Below are positions 7,440-16,884 of a DNA stretch of 64,000 bases, in pieces. Each line of letters starts with the position of its first letter. The stretch's first letter is position 1. The notes beneath the pieces are model-generated. The model was not told where the DNA came from. It ran no database searches and was given only the letters and a program-made list of their open reading frames with translations. Source of the DNA: Catenulispora sp. EB89 (GTDB lineage Bacteria > Actinomycetota > Actinomycetes > Streptomycetales > Catenulisporaceae); NCBI RefSeq assembly GCF_041261445.1, contig NZ_JBGCCU010000005.1, forward strand, positions 62,001 through 126,000. Reading direction: 5' to 3'. A program made the translations under genes and the position numbers.

Positions 7440-9299
7440 GTGCGGCCGACCGTCGGGGGCTCAGGCGCGCGGATGCTGCGCACCCCGCTTCCGTGGCTGG
7501 CCGCACTGCTGGTCGCCTACCTGCTCGTCCCGCTGGTCGCGTTCCTGGTCCGGGCCCCGGGCCAGGGCGTCTCGGCTACCGCGGCGCCCGGCGTCGGCGA
7601 CGCGCTGCGGACGTCGATGGTCACGGCGACCATCAGCACCGCGGTGGTCACCCTGCTCGGCGTCCCGCTGGGGTACCTGCTGGCCCGCTCCGGCAGCCGC
7701 ACCGCCGGCGCGCTGGGCGTCGCGGTCCAGCTGCCGCTGGCGCTGCCGCCGCTGATGAGCGGCATCCTGCTGATCTACCTGGTCGGGCCGTACACCACGA
7801 TCGGCCAGTTCTTCCACGGCGGGCTCACCGACAGCGCCACCGGCGTCGTGCTGGCGCAGTGCTTCGTGGCCGCGCCGTTCCTGGTGGTCTCGGCGCGCTC
7901 GGCCTTCGCCGCCGTGGACCCGGCGCAGCTGGACGTCGCCGCGACGCTGGGCCACGGCGCGCTGTCGCGGACCCTGCGCGTGGCACTGCCGATCGCGGCG
8001 CGCGGGATCCGGGCGGGGATGCTCCTGGCCTGGCTGCGGGCCTTCGGCGAGTTCGGGGCCACGATCGTGCTGGCCTACCACCCCTACACCCTGCCGGTGT
8101 TCACGTACGTGCAGTTCAGCAGCACCGGCCTGGCCGCGACGACGGTTCCGGTGCTGGTGACGCTGGGCGCGGCGCTCGTGGTCCTGCTGATCGCCGACCG
8201 CGGTCCGGCCCGCCGCGCGCACCGCCGCCGCCCGGTCCGGCTCCCCGAGCCCCGGCCTCCGGCCCTGTCGCAGGGCCCTGTCCTCGACTTCCGCATGACG
8301 GCCCGCCTCGGCGCCTTCCGGCTGGCGGTCGAGCACCGCGGCGAGGGCCGCAACCTGGCCATCCTCGGCGCCTCGGGCTCGGGCAAATCCGCGACCCTGC
8401 GCCTGCTGGCCGGGGTCCTGCCGACGCATGACGCGCACATCACCCTCGGCGGCCGGGATCTGGCGGCGCTGCCCGCCGAACACCGCGCCATCGGCTACCT
8501 CCCGCAGCACCCGACGCTGTTGCCGCATCTGCGCGTCTGGGAGCAGGTCACGTTCGGCGTCGGTGCCGATCCGGCCCTGGCGGCGTTCTGGCTGGACCGG
8601 CTGAGACTGACCGACCTCGCCGACCGGTATCCCGACCAGCTCTCCGGTGGCCAGGCCCGCCGGGTCGGCCTGGCCCGGGCGTTGGTGCGCGAACCTCGAC
8701 TGTTGCTGCTGGACGAGCCTTTCGCCGGACTGGACGCCCCGGTGCGCGACGAACTGCGCCGCCTCTTGCGTACGGTTCTGCGGGAAACCGCTCTGACGTC
8801 GGTCTTGGTAACGCATGACCCTGACGACGCGGCGCTGCTGTCGCAGGACACGTTGTTGTTCGCCGACGGCGCGGTGCTTCAGGACGGTCCCACGCGTGCT
8901 GTTCTCACCCATCCAGCGGGCCCGAACGCGGCGCGCCTGCTCGGCGTCCGCAACATCGGGCACGGGCATGTCGACGCCGACGGAGTGTTGGAGAGCGGGC
9001 CGTTGCGCATCGCGCTCCCCAAGTCGGCCTTGGAAACTCCGGCGTGGGAGGACGCGCCGCCGCCGAGCGCGGTCGCGTGGTGCGTCCAGCCCCACGACGT
9101 GCGCCTGGTCCCCAGCGGTGGGACCCGGGCCGTGGTCGACGACGTCGCGCATCTGGGCCCGGTCGCCGAACTGGTGCTGCTCCTCGACGACGGCACCGAA
9201 CTGACCGTCACGGTCCCCAGCGGCCAGGAACCGGAAACCGGTGCAGAATGCCAGGTGGACGTGCCGGCCGAAGCCGTCATCGTCTGGCCCGAAGGCTGA
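7440..9299 (+). CDS. Fused molybdate ABC permease-ATPase (ModB-ModC)
   Basis: One 619-residue chain holding the membrane and ATP-hydrolysing parts of the importer. Residues about 15-255 are a five- to six-helix permease with the EAA-loop region near 168-192. Residues 280-500 are the ATPase: Walker A GASGSGKS (310-317), signature LSGGQ (401-405), Walker B LLLLDE (421-426) and switch His459. A TOBE/Mop domain follows at about 545-619. ModB and ModC are separate in E. coli. The start is uncertain: GTG 7440 lacks a clear ribosome site, and ATG 7473 is the alternative. Confidence 0.9.
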   Translation: MRPTVGGSGARMLRTPLPWLAALLVAYLLVPLVAFLVRAPGQGVSATAAPGVGDALRTSMVTATISTAVVTLLGVPLGYLLARSGSRTAGALGVAVQLPLALPPLMSGILLIYLVGPYTTIGQFFHGGLTDSATGVVLAQCFVAAPFLVVSARSAFAAVDPAQLDVAATLGHGALSRTLRVALPIAARGIRAGMLLAWLRAFGEFGATIVLAYHPYTLPVFTYVQFSSTGLAATTVPVLVTLGAALVVLLIADRGPARRAHRRRPVRLPEPRPPALSQGPVLDFRMTARLGAFRLAVEHRGEGRNLAILGASGSGKSATLRLLAGVLPTHDAHITLGGRDLAALPAEHRAIGYLPQHPTLLPHLRVWEQVTFGVGADPALAAFWLDRLRLTDLADRYPDQLSGGQARRVGLARALVREPRLLLLDEPFAGLDAPVRDELRRLLRTVLRETALTSVLVTHDPDDAALLSQDTLLFADGAVLQDGPTRAVLTHPAGPNAARLLGVRNIGHGHVDADGVLESGPLRIALPKSALETPAWEDAPPPSAVAWCVQPHDVRLVPSGGTRAVVDDVAHLGPVAELVLLLDDGTELTVTVPSGQEPETGAECQVDVPAEAVIVWPEG

Positions 9300-9318
9300 G
9301 CGTCCCTGGAGCTGCCCG

Positions 9319-9723
9319 ATGTCCGAGAACCCGCACGTCGTCACCAAAACCGCGAGCACGTCGGTCACCGAGACCAGCCGCCGCCTGCTGGAGCTGCTGG
9401 AGCACGCCGGCGCCACCGTCTTCGCGGTCATCGACCAGGCCGCCGCGGCCCGCACGGTGGGCCAGGACCTGCGCGACACGATCCTGGTCCTGTTCGGCAA
9501 CCCGGCCGCGGGCACTCCGGTCATGGCCGCGCAGCCGCTGGCCGCGCTCGATCTGCCGTTGCGGATCCTCATCTGGGACGACAACGGGACCACGCGCGTC
9601 AGCTACCTGGATCCCGCGGCGCTCGCCGACCGCTACGGCGTCGACCCCGAGCTGCTCGCGAAGCTCAGTGTGGTCCACATGCTCAGCGACAAGCTGGCCG
9701 CCGACGACGCCGCGAGCTCATAG
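9319..9723 (+). CDS. DUF302 family protein
   Basis: A 134-residue cytoplasmic protein with the DUF302 fold: an N-terminal helix and strand (ETSRRLLELLEHAGATVFAV), LVLFGNP in the middle, and LPLRILIWDD with a conserved tyrosine (VSYLDP). The family is widespread and has no agreed biochemical role. ATG 9319 has GGAG 7 bases upstream. It begins 19 bases after the fused transporter gene on the same strand, so it may be co-transcribed with the molybdenum operon, but nothing in the protein points to metal handling. A hairpin terminator follows its stop. Confidence 0.82.
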   Translation: MSENPHVVTKTASTSVTETSRRLLELLEHAGATVFAVIDQAAAARTVGQDLRDTILVLFGNPAAGTPVMAAQPLAALDLPLRILIWDDNGTTRVSYLDPAALADRYGVDPELLAKLSVVHMLSDKLAADDAASS

Positions 9724-9741
9724 AACACCGTCCGCACAGCA

Positions 9742-9781
9742 AACAGCCCCCGACGCGTGGAGACGCGGTTCGAGGGCTGTT
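9742..9781. terminator. Bidirectional hairpin between DUF302 gene and argG
   Basis: AACAGCCC (9742-9749) pairs perfectly with GGGCTGTT (9774-9781), and a smaller inner stem is possible in the loop. It lies between two convergent genes and probably ends both transcripts. Confidence 0.65.
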
Positions 9782-9827
9782 CGCGGTTGCCTCAGGCCGT
9801 CGGCCTCAAGCGGTCGGCCTCAAGCCG

Positions 9828-11336
<1,509 letters not shown>

Positions 11337-11410
11337 CACCGTGTCCACATGATGGGCACGGCGCGCCGCCATCCGGGCCGCTCGCAGCCTTTCCCGGGTG
11401 CTCCGGCGCG

Positions 11411-12172
11411 TCAGACGGCCTTGACGACGGTCCCGGCCGCTTCGAGCGCGGCCACCTCGTCGCCGGGCGCGCCGGCGTCGGTGACGACGGTGTGCAGGAT
11501 CGTCGACGGCCCCACGTAGGCGTGCGCGGTCCGCCCGAACTTGCTCCCGTCGGTGGCCAGGATCGTGCGGCGGGACGAGGCGATGCCCGCCTTCTTCACC
11601 GCCGCGTCGTCGAGGTCGTAGGCGGTCAGCCCCTCGGCGGCGCTGAGCCCGCAGCAGCCGAGGACGGCGGTGTCGAAGCGCAGCGCGGCCAGCGACGCGA
11701 GCGTCAGCGGACCGGTCAGGTCCCCCTCCGAGGTCCGGGGCCGCCCGCCGGGCACCAGCAGCGCGGCCCGCCCCGGCGTCTCGCTGAGCACGCGGATCGC
11801 CTGCAGCGACACCGGCATCACGGTGACCGGCCGCTGGTGCAGCAGGCGCGCGACCTCCAGGCAGGTGGTGCCGCTGTCCAGCACCACGGTCTCGCCGTCG
11901 GCGATGAGCGACGAGACCTCGGCCGCGATGCGGCGCTTGGCCTCGACGGCGTCGTGGGCACGCAGCGCGAAAGGCGGCTCCTCCCCGCGCAGCAGCAGCG
12001 TGCGGGCCCCGCCGCGGACGCGTTCCAGCACGCCCTGCGCGGCCAGCACGTCGAGGTCGCGCCGGATGGTCATCTCCGAGGCGCCGGCGAGCTCGGCGAG
12101 CTCCGGGACCGTGGCGCTGCCCGACTCTTTCACGGCCTCGGCGATCCGCCGGTGACGGTCTGCGGTGCTCAT
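11411..12172 (-). CDS. DeoR/GlpR family transcriptional regulator
   Basis: A 253-residue repressor. Residues 1-57 form the DeoR-type helix-turn-helix (RHRRIAEAVKESGSATVPEL, then ASEMTIRRDLDVLAAQG), and residues 75-235 form the sugar-phosphate-binding domain, with DSGTTCLEVARLL and the ATDGSKFGR loop. Members sense phosphorylated sugars or nucleosides. It is divergent from an MFS transporter with TGTTCGTT repeats between them, so it probably represses both itself and the transporter. ATG 12172 was chosen because the protein then starts at the HTH; no strong ribosome site is visible. Confidence 0.9.
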   Translation of the reverse strand: MSTADRHRRIAEAVKESGSATVPELAELAGASEMTIRRDLDVLAAQGVLERVRGGARTLLLRGEEPPFALRAHDAVEAKRRIAAEVSSLIADGETVVLDSGTTCLEVARLLHQRPVTVMPVSLQAIRVLSETPGRAALLVPGGRPRTSEGDLTGPLTLASLAALRFDTAVLGCCGLSAAEGLTAYDLDDAAVKKAGIASSRRTILATDGSKFGRTAHAYVGPSTILHTVVTDAGAPGDEVAALEAAGTVVKAV

Positions 12173-12195
12173 ACCGGCGATTGAACACCACGCAC

Positions 12196-12255
12196 AACGA
12201 ACATGCAAACTGTTCGTTTGCTGGCCTTCCAAACACAGATTCTGTTCGTTATGGT
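12196..12255. promoter_or_regulatory. DeoR-type operator and MFS transporter promoter
   Basis: AACGAACA (12196-12203) and TGTTCGTT (12211-12218) form a perfect 8-bp inverted repeat with a 7-base spacer, and a third TGTTCGTT lies at 12243-12250, 32 bp (about three helical turns) downstream. TATGGT at 12250-12255 is a -10 box 7 bases before the transporter ATG. GlpR of E. coli binds closely related TTCG/CGAACA sites. Confidence 0.75.
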
Positions 12256-12262
12256 GGTCCGC

Positions 12263-13486
12263 ATGGAACGATCACTCCGGTCCGCCCGAATAGCGACCTT
12301 CACGTACTTCATCCTCTGCGGGACGCTGATGGGTACCTGGGTGGTGCACATCCCCGCCATCGAGCACCAGGTCGGCATCAGCCACGCGACCCTCGGCGGC
12401 CTGCTGGTGCTGCTCGGCCTCGGCGCGTTCGCCGGCATGCAGGTGTCGGGGCGGCTGGCCGACCGCTTCGGGCCCCGCGTCGTGGTGCCCACGGCCGGCG
12501 CACTGTGCGGCGCGACCCTGGTACTGCCGGGGCTGGCCCGTGAGCCTTGGACGCTGGCCGCGGCGTTGCTGGTGTTCGGGTTCTTCAACGGCTGCCTGGA
12601 CGTGAGCATGAACGCCCACGCGGTTCACGTGGAGAAGGCCTACGGCCGGCCGGTCATGTCGGCGTTCCACGCCGCGTTCTCGGTCGGGGGAGTGCTCGCC
12701 GCGATCATCGCCGCCGGCACTTCGGGCGTCGGCATGAGCCCGGCGGCGGCGCTCGCGATGATGGGCGCGGTGGGCGTCGTGGTTGCCGTTCTCACGACGC
12801 GTGCTCTGCTTCCCGCCGAGCCGCGGCCCATCACTGCTTCGGGACTGGCTCTGGCTGCTGAGGACGAGCGCCCGCCGCTTCCCTCGCCCTTTACTACGCG
12901 TCGCGGCGCCGGAAAGCGCATCTGGCTCCTCGCCGCCCTGGCGCTGATGATCATGCTGTGCGAAGGCGCGGCGAACGACTGGAGTGCGCTGCACATGAAG
13001 GACGTCCTGGGAGCGCCGGCCAGCACCGCGGCCTTCGCGTACGGCACGTTCGCCGCGGCGATGACGCTCGGCCGACTGCTCGCCGACCGCATCTCGGCCC
13101 GCTTCGGGGCGATGGCGATCCTGCGGTACGGCGCGGCCATTGCGGCCGTCGGCATCACGATCGTGGCGCTGGCGCCGTGGATCTGGGCCGCGTTCGCCGG
13201 CTGGGCACTGTTCGGCCTGGGACTGTCCGGCTGTGTCCCGCAACTCTTCAGCGCGGCCGGTCACGCCGACCCCGCAGCCGCCGGCACCAACGTCTCGCGC
13301 GTCGCGGGACTCGGCTACGTCGGCATGCTGGCCGGCCCCGCCGTGATCGGCTGGATGACGCACGTGATGGCTCTGAACCACGCGTTCCTTCTGCTGACCG
13401 CGATGTGCGTGACCGCCGCGACCACCGCCGGCGTCCTGCGCGCCGGTTCGGAGCGCACGCCGGAGTTGGTGCTGAGCGGCGCCTGA
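12263..13486 (+). CDS. MFS transporter (YbjJ-like)
   Basis: A 407-residue inner-membrane protein with about 12 predicted helices. The GRLADRFGPR loop between helices 2 and 3 is the major facilitator signature, and EGAANDWSALHM is the start of the second half, as in the YbjJ/fucose-permease-like branch. The substrate is unknown; the divergent DeoR regulator suggests a sugar or sugar-like compound. ATG 12263 lies 7 bases after the -10 box TATGGT, so translation is probably leaderless, and the third operator repeat overlaps that box. The regulator is therefore well placed to block transcription. Confidence 0.87.
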   Translation: MERSLRSARIATFTYFILCGTLMGTWVVHIPAIEHQVGISHATLGGLLVLLGLGAFAGMQVSGRLADRFGPRVVVPTAGALCGATLVLPGLAREPWTLAAALLVFGFFNGCLDVSMNAHAVHVEKAYGRPVMSAFHAAFSVGGVLAAIIAAGTSGVGMSPAAALAMMGAVGVVVAVLTTRALLPAEPRPITASGLALAAEDERPPLPSPFTTRRGAGKRIWLLAALALMIMLCEGAANDWSALHMKDVLGAPASTAAFAYGTFAAAMTLGRLLADRISARFGAMAILRYGAAIAAVGITIVALAPWIWAAFAGWALFGLGLSGCVPQLFSAAGHADPAAAGTNVSRVAGLGYVGMLAGPAVIGWMTHVMALNHAFLLLTAMCVTAATTAGVLRAGSERTPELVLSGA

Positions 13487-13508
13487 GCGGCGGGTGTCCG
13501 CAGCAATG

Positions 13509-13524
13509 ACTTGAAGGCTAAACT
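13509..13524. promoter_or_regulatory. MarR operator (site A) and promoter of the MarR gene
   Basis: ACTTGAA (13509-13515) matches one half of the operator seen at three other sites nearby; the second half is degenerate (4 of 7). It abuts TAAACT (13519-13524), a -10 box 6 bases before the marR-type gene, consistent with autoregulation. Confidence 0.55.
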
Positions 13525-13530
13525 CATCGC

Positions 13531-14049
13531 ATGACCGCCCCGCCGATAGCCGAGCAAGCCGCACCATCCACCGATGCCGCCGCCAGCAACGCCGCTCCCT
13601 GGCTCAGCGCAAACGAACTCTCCTCCTGGCTGTCCGTGGTCCGCCTCATCACGCGCCTCCCCTGGGCCATCGACGGCCAACTCCAACGCGACGCCGACGT
13701 GAGCATGGTCGAGTACATGACGATGGCCATGCTCGCCGAGGCACCAGACTGGACAATGCGCATGAGCACACTCGCCGAAGAGGCCTCAGTGTCCCTCTCC
13801 CGCCTGTCCCACATGGCCAAGCGCCTAGAAGCACGCGGCTACATCCGCCGCGAACCCGACCCCACCGACGGCCGCTTCACGAACGCGATCCTGCTCCCCG
13901 CCGGCATGCACACCATGCAGCAGGCGGCACCGGCCCACGTAGCCTTCGTCCGCCACCTGGTCGTGGACAACCTGTCACCCGAACGCCTACGCCGCCTCGG
14001 CCAAGACGCCGAGCGCATCCTGCGCCGGATCGACTCGCCCGCCCGCTGA
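13531..14049 (+). CDS. MarR family transcriptional regulator
   Basis: A 172-residue MarR protein. A disordered 23-residue N-terminus precedes the dimerisation helices; the winged helix spans about 65-125, with MRMSTLAEEASVSLSRLSHM as the HTH and the wing REPDPTDGRFTN carrying the conserved DxR. ATG 13531 lies 6 bases after the -10 box TAAACT, so the mRNA is probably leaderless. It is followed by satellite DNA and then by FMN reductase, pirin and SnoaL-like genes whose upstream regions carry ACTTGAA-N2-TTCAAGT palindromes like the half-site in its own promoter, so it is the likely repressor of those genes. Confidence 0.92.
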   Translation: MTAPPIAEQAAPSTDAAASNAAPWLSANELSSWLSVVRLITRLPWAIDGQLQRDADVSMVEYMTMAMLAEAPDWTMRMSTLAEEASVSLSRLSHMAKRLEARGYIRREPDPTDGRFTNAILLPAGMHTMQQAAPAHVAFVRHLVVDNLSPERLRRLGQDAERILRRIDSPAR

Positions 14050-14051
14050 CC

Positions 14052-14790
14052 CGCACCGCGCTGTGCCGGTGGCGCCGCGCCGCATCGCGCCAGCCGCACC
14101 GAGCCGATCTGTCTCGCGCTGCACCGCACCAAGCTGCACCGCGCCGAGCCAAGCCGCGCCGCACCAAGCCGCACCGCACCGAGTGGCCCCGCATTGTGCC
14201 AAGCCGCACCGAGCCGATCTGCCTCGCGCCGCACCGCACCAAGCCGCACCGCATCGCGCCAGCCGCACCGAGCCGATCTGCCTCGCGCCGCACCGCACCA
14301 AGCCGCACCGCATCGCGCCAGCCGCACCGAGCCGATCTGCCTCGCGCCACACCGCGCCGAGCCAAGCCGCGCCACACTGCGCCGAGTTGCCCCGCGCCGC
14401 GCCGAGCCAAGCCGAGCCAAGCCGCGCCGCGCCGAGTTGCCCCGCGCCGGGCCGAGCCAAGCCGCACTGCACCGAGTTGCCCCGCGCCGGGCCCAGCCAA
14501 GCCGCATTGCACCGCACCAAAGCTGCACCGCGCCGCACCAAGCTGCGCCGCATCGCGCCAAGCCGCAGCGAGCCGATCCGCCTCGCACCGCACCGCACCG
14601 CGCCAAGCTGCACCGCGCCGGGGCGAGCCGATTTATGCCGAGCCGAGCCGTCCCATGCCGAGCTGTGCCGCGTCGCCCCGAGCCAATCGCACCGCGCCGC
14701 ACCCAGTCACCCCGAGCCCAGCCGCGCTGCCTCCGGGCTCCGAGCCGCAAGCTGGGCCTCGCGCCGAGACTCCGTCCCCAGCTCAGCCCC
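14052..14790. repeat. Pentanucleotide satellite block with 59-bp higher-order repeat
   Basis: About 740 bp made of degenerate 5-bp units of the form CCGCA, CCGAG, CCAAG and CCGCG. A 59-bp unit starting GAGCCGATCT occurs at 14211-14269 and again, identical, at 14270-14328, with a third diverging copy from 14329; another unit built on GAGTTGCCCCGCGCCGGG repeats around 14390-14510. Several frames on both strands stay open because the units contain no stops, but all read as five-residue periodic Arg/Ala/Pro/Ser chains. I regard the block as noncoding. Confidence 0.9.
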
Positions 14791-14805
14791 AACTTCCCAA
14801 CTATC

Positions 14806-14836
14806 ACTTGAATGTTCATGTCATCAGCGCTAGATT
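14806..14836 (+). promoter_or_regulatory. FMN reductase promoter with MarR operator (site B)
   Basis: ACTTGAATGTTCATGT (14806-14821) is a 16-bp palindrome with one mismatched pair. It contains the -35 box TTGAAT (14808-14813), which is followed at 17 bp by the -10 box TAGATT (14831-14836). A repressor bound here would cover the -35. Confidence 0.7.
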
Positions 14837-14879
14837 TACTCCTGTCAGCACAACCCGCTCGGGAAACCCCCCGACAATG

Positions 14880-14895
14880 ACATGAAGCTTCAAGT
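14880..14895. promoter_or_regulatory. MarR operator (site C)
   Basis: ACATGAAGCTTCAAGT is a second 16-bp palindrome of the same design as site B, about 37 bp after the predicted transcription start and just before the ribosome site of the FMN reductase gene. It could act as a roadblock operator. Confidence 0.65.
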
Positions 14896-14914
14896 CCTCT
14901 CGAAGGAGACCACC

Positions 14915-15478
14915 ATGAGCGACCTGCGAATCGCCGTCATCCTCGGCAGCACCCGCCCGGGTCGGCGGGGCGAGGTCGTCGCGGACTGGGTCATGGCGCG
15001 CGCCAAGGCTCGCAGCGGGGTTGAGTACTCGCTGGTTGATCTGCTCGACTATCCGCTGCCGCACATGGATGAGCCGCTGCCGCCGTCCTTCGGGCAGTAC
15101 GTCGGCGAGCACACCAAGGCGTGGGCCGAGACCATCGGGTCCTACGACGGCTTCATCTTCATCACGCCGGAGTACAACCACTCCATCCCCAGCGTGTTGA
15201 AGAACGCGATCGACTACGTCTACGCCGAGTGGAACGACAAGGCTGCCGGCTTCGTCGCCTACGGCACGGTCGGCGGCACGCGCGCCGTCGAGCAGCTGCG
15301 CGGGATCCTGTCCGCCGTCAAGATCGCGCATGTGCACCAGCAGTTGTCGTTCTCGGTGTTCACCGACTTCGACGAGGCGGGCGCGTTCACCCCGGACCCG
15401 CGCAACGAGCAGGCCATGAAGACGCAGTTCGACCAGGTCGAGTCCTGGGCCCGGGCGTTGAAGACCGTCAGGGCTTGA
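14915..15478 (+). CDS. NADPH-dependent FMN reductase
   Basis: A 187-residue flavodoxin-fold oxidoreductase that uses NAD(P)H and bound FMN to reduce quinones, azo dyes or chromate in related enzymes. The N-terminal ILGSTRPGRRGEVVADW is the FMN phosphate-binding signature (GSxRxxR), and ITPEYNHSIPSVLKNAIDY is the conserved YNxSxPxxLKNAID motif. ATG 14915 has GAAGGAG 6 bases upstream. The pirin gene starts 2 bases after its stop, so the two are one operon, headed by two MarR-type operators. Confidence 0.93.
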   Translation: MSDLRIAVILGSTRPGRRGEVVADWVMARAKARSGVEYSLVDLLDYPLPHMDEPLPPSFGQYVGEHTKAWAETIGSYDGFIFITPEYNHSIPSVLKNAIDYVYAEWNDKAAGFVAYGTVGGTRAVEQLRGILSAVKIAHVHQQLSFSVFTDFDEAGAFTPDPRNEQAMKTQFDQVESWARALKTVRA

Positions 15479-15480
15479 TC

Positions 15481-16236
15481 ATGGTCGCCATCGACGTCCG
15501 CCGCGCCGCCGACCGCACGGAAACCCGCCTGTCCTGGCTCCACGGTCGCCACTCGTTCTGGATCGGCGGCCAACCGTACGACCCCGCCAACACCCACCAC
15601 GGGCTCCTCCTGGTCCACAACGAGGACACCATCAACCCCGGCGCCGGATTCGAGACGCACCCCCATCAGGACATGGAGATCGTCACCTGGGTCCTGGAAG
15701 GCGCCCTGGTCCACCAGGACTCCGAGGGCAACTCCGGCATCATCTACCCGGGCCTGGCCCAGCGCATGAGCGCCGGCACCGGCATCATGCACTCCGAGAA
15801 GAACGACTCCTGGCGCCTCGGCAGCGCGCTGCACTCGGACCCGGTCCACCTGGTCCAGATGTGGATCGTCCCCGACGAGCCCGGCGTCACCCCCGGCTAC
15901 GAACAGCTCGACATCGACCACGACCTGCTCGCCGGCGGCCTGGTCACCGTCGCCTCGGGCCGTCCCCGGCACGCCGCCGAGACCGCGATCCGGATCCGGA
16001 ACCGGGACGCCGCCCTGCACGCGGCACGCCTGGTCCCCGGACATTCGGTCCAGCTCCCCGAAGCCCCGTACCTGCACCTCTACGTCACCCGCGGCTCCGT
16101 CGACCTCGAAGGCGCCGGCCCGCTCACCGCCGGCGACGCCGCACGCCTCACCGCCACCGGCGGCCAACGGATCAGCGCCACCGAACCCGCCGAGATCCTG
16201 GTGTGGGAGATGCACGCCGGCCTCGCTCACGCATGA
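15481..16236 (+). CDS. Pirin family protein
   Basis: A 251-residue bicupin. The N-terminal cupin carries the metal site of pirins: ETHPHQDMEIVTWVLEG and later GTGIMHSEKN, giving the three His and one Glu that hold iron or nickel. Bacterial pirins such as YhhW act as quercetin 2,3-dioxygenases; others modulate enzymes. ATG 15481 lies 2 bases after the FMN reductase stop, so translation is coupled. Pairing a quinone-reductase-like flavoprotein with a quercetinase-like pirin suggests detoxification of phenolic or quinone compounds, which is inference. Confidence 0.9.
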   Translation: MVAIDVRRAADRTETRLSWLHGRHSFWIGGQPYDPANTHHGLLLVHNEDTINPGAGFETHPHQDMEIVTWVLEGALVHQDSEGNSGIIYPGLAQRMSAGTGIMHSEKNDSWRLGSALHSDPVHLVQMWIVPDEPGVTPGYEQLDIDHDLLAGGLVTVASGRPRHAAETAIRIRNRDAALHAARLVPGHSVQLPEAPYLHLYVTRGSVDLEGAGPLTAGDAARLTATGGQRISATEPAEILVWEMHAGLAHA

Positions 16237-16242
16237 CCAATC

Positions 16243-16258
16243 ACTTGATAAATCAAGT
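16243..16258. promoter_or_regulatory. MarR operator (site D), perfect 16-bp palindrome
   Basis: ACTTGATAAATCAAGT is a perfect palindrome (7-bp arms, AA centre) between the pirin stop and the SnoaL-like gene. It matches the pattern ACTTGAW-N2-WTCAAGT of sites B and C and may control a local promoter for the downstream gene. Confidence 0.7.
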
Positions 16259-16297
16259 AAAAGCGCACAGTCAACCACCCCCGAAGGAGCGAACGCC

Positions 16298-16714
16298 ATG
16301 CACGAGAACGAGAAGATCATCCGCGCCGCCTACCAGGTCGCCGAGGACCAGGACGTCGCCGGCTGGAGCGCCGCCTTCACCGAGGACGGCACCTTCACCG
16401 ACGAATCCATCCCCCACACCTACCGCGGCCCCGCCGAACTCGGCCTGACCGTCGAGGTCTACGCCAAGGCGTTCCCCGACATGCACCGCGAGCTCGAGAA
16501 GTTCTACGTCGTCGACAACATGGTCATCGTCCAGCTCCGCCTCCAGGGCACCCACACCGGCCCGCTGGAGCTCCCCACCGGCACCGTCCCGCCGACCGGC
16601 AAGCGCATGGACGCCCCCTGCTGTGACGTCTTCGAACTCGTCGACGGCAAGATCAAGCGCTTCGACTGCTACGCCGAGGGCTCGGTCATCGCCAAGCAGC
16701 TCGGCCTGGCCTGA
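16298..16714 (+). CDS. SnoaL-like ester cyclase/NTF2-fold protein
   Basis: A 138-residue single-domain protein of the SnoaL/NTF2 superfamily, an alpha+beta cone fold used for polyketide cyclisation, dehydration or hydrolysis of small aromatics. Supporting segments are AAYQVAEDQDVAGWSAAFTE at the N-terminus, FPDMHRELEKFYVVDNMVIV and the late FDCYAEGSVIAKQLG. The exact reaction is unknown. ATG 16298 has GAAGGAG upstream. It lies 61 bases after the pirin gene with a perfect MarR operator between them, so it is probably the third target of the MarR regulator. Confidence 0.85.
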   Translation: MHENEKIIRAAYQVAEDQDVAGWSAAFTEDGTFTDESIPHTYRGPAELGLTVEVYAKAFPDMHRELEKFYVVDNMVIVQLRLQGTHTGPLELPTGTVPPTGKRMDAPCCDVFELVDGKIKRFDCYAEGSVIAKQLGLA

Positions 16715-16884
16715 GATACCCGCAGCGCACGACCACGGCGCACGACCACGGCGCCCGCGACCCCGATCATGGGATCCCGGGCGCCGTCGCGTTCCGCTGT
16801 CCAGACGTTGTCCTCGGGGCCTTGCGCCAATGCCGCGTGGTACCTTCCTGCCACGGAACAGGGGCCGAGGTGGGGCGGGGATTT

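Noticed and set aside
7461-9593. 710-codon reverse frame opposite the ModB-ModC fusion
   Set aside because: The forward gene has complete Walker, signature and TOBE motifs; the reverse frame is Gln/Arg/His-rich antisense.
14211-14390. CRISPR array
   Set aside because: The 59-bp units are contiguous, made of smaller pentamers, have no spacers, and no cas gene is nearby.
13839-14819. Long frames on both strands through the satellite block
   Set aside because: The 5-bp period keeps every frame open and gives five-residue periodic sequence, and no frame has a ribosome site; not a protein.
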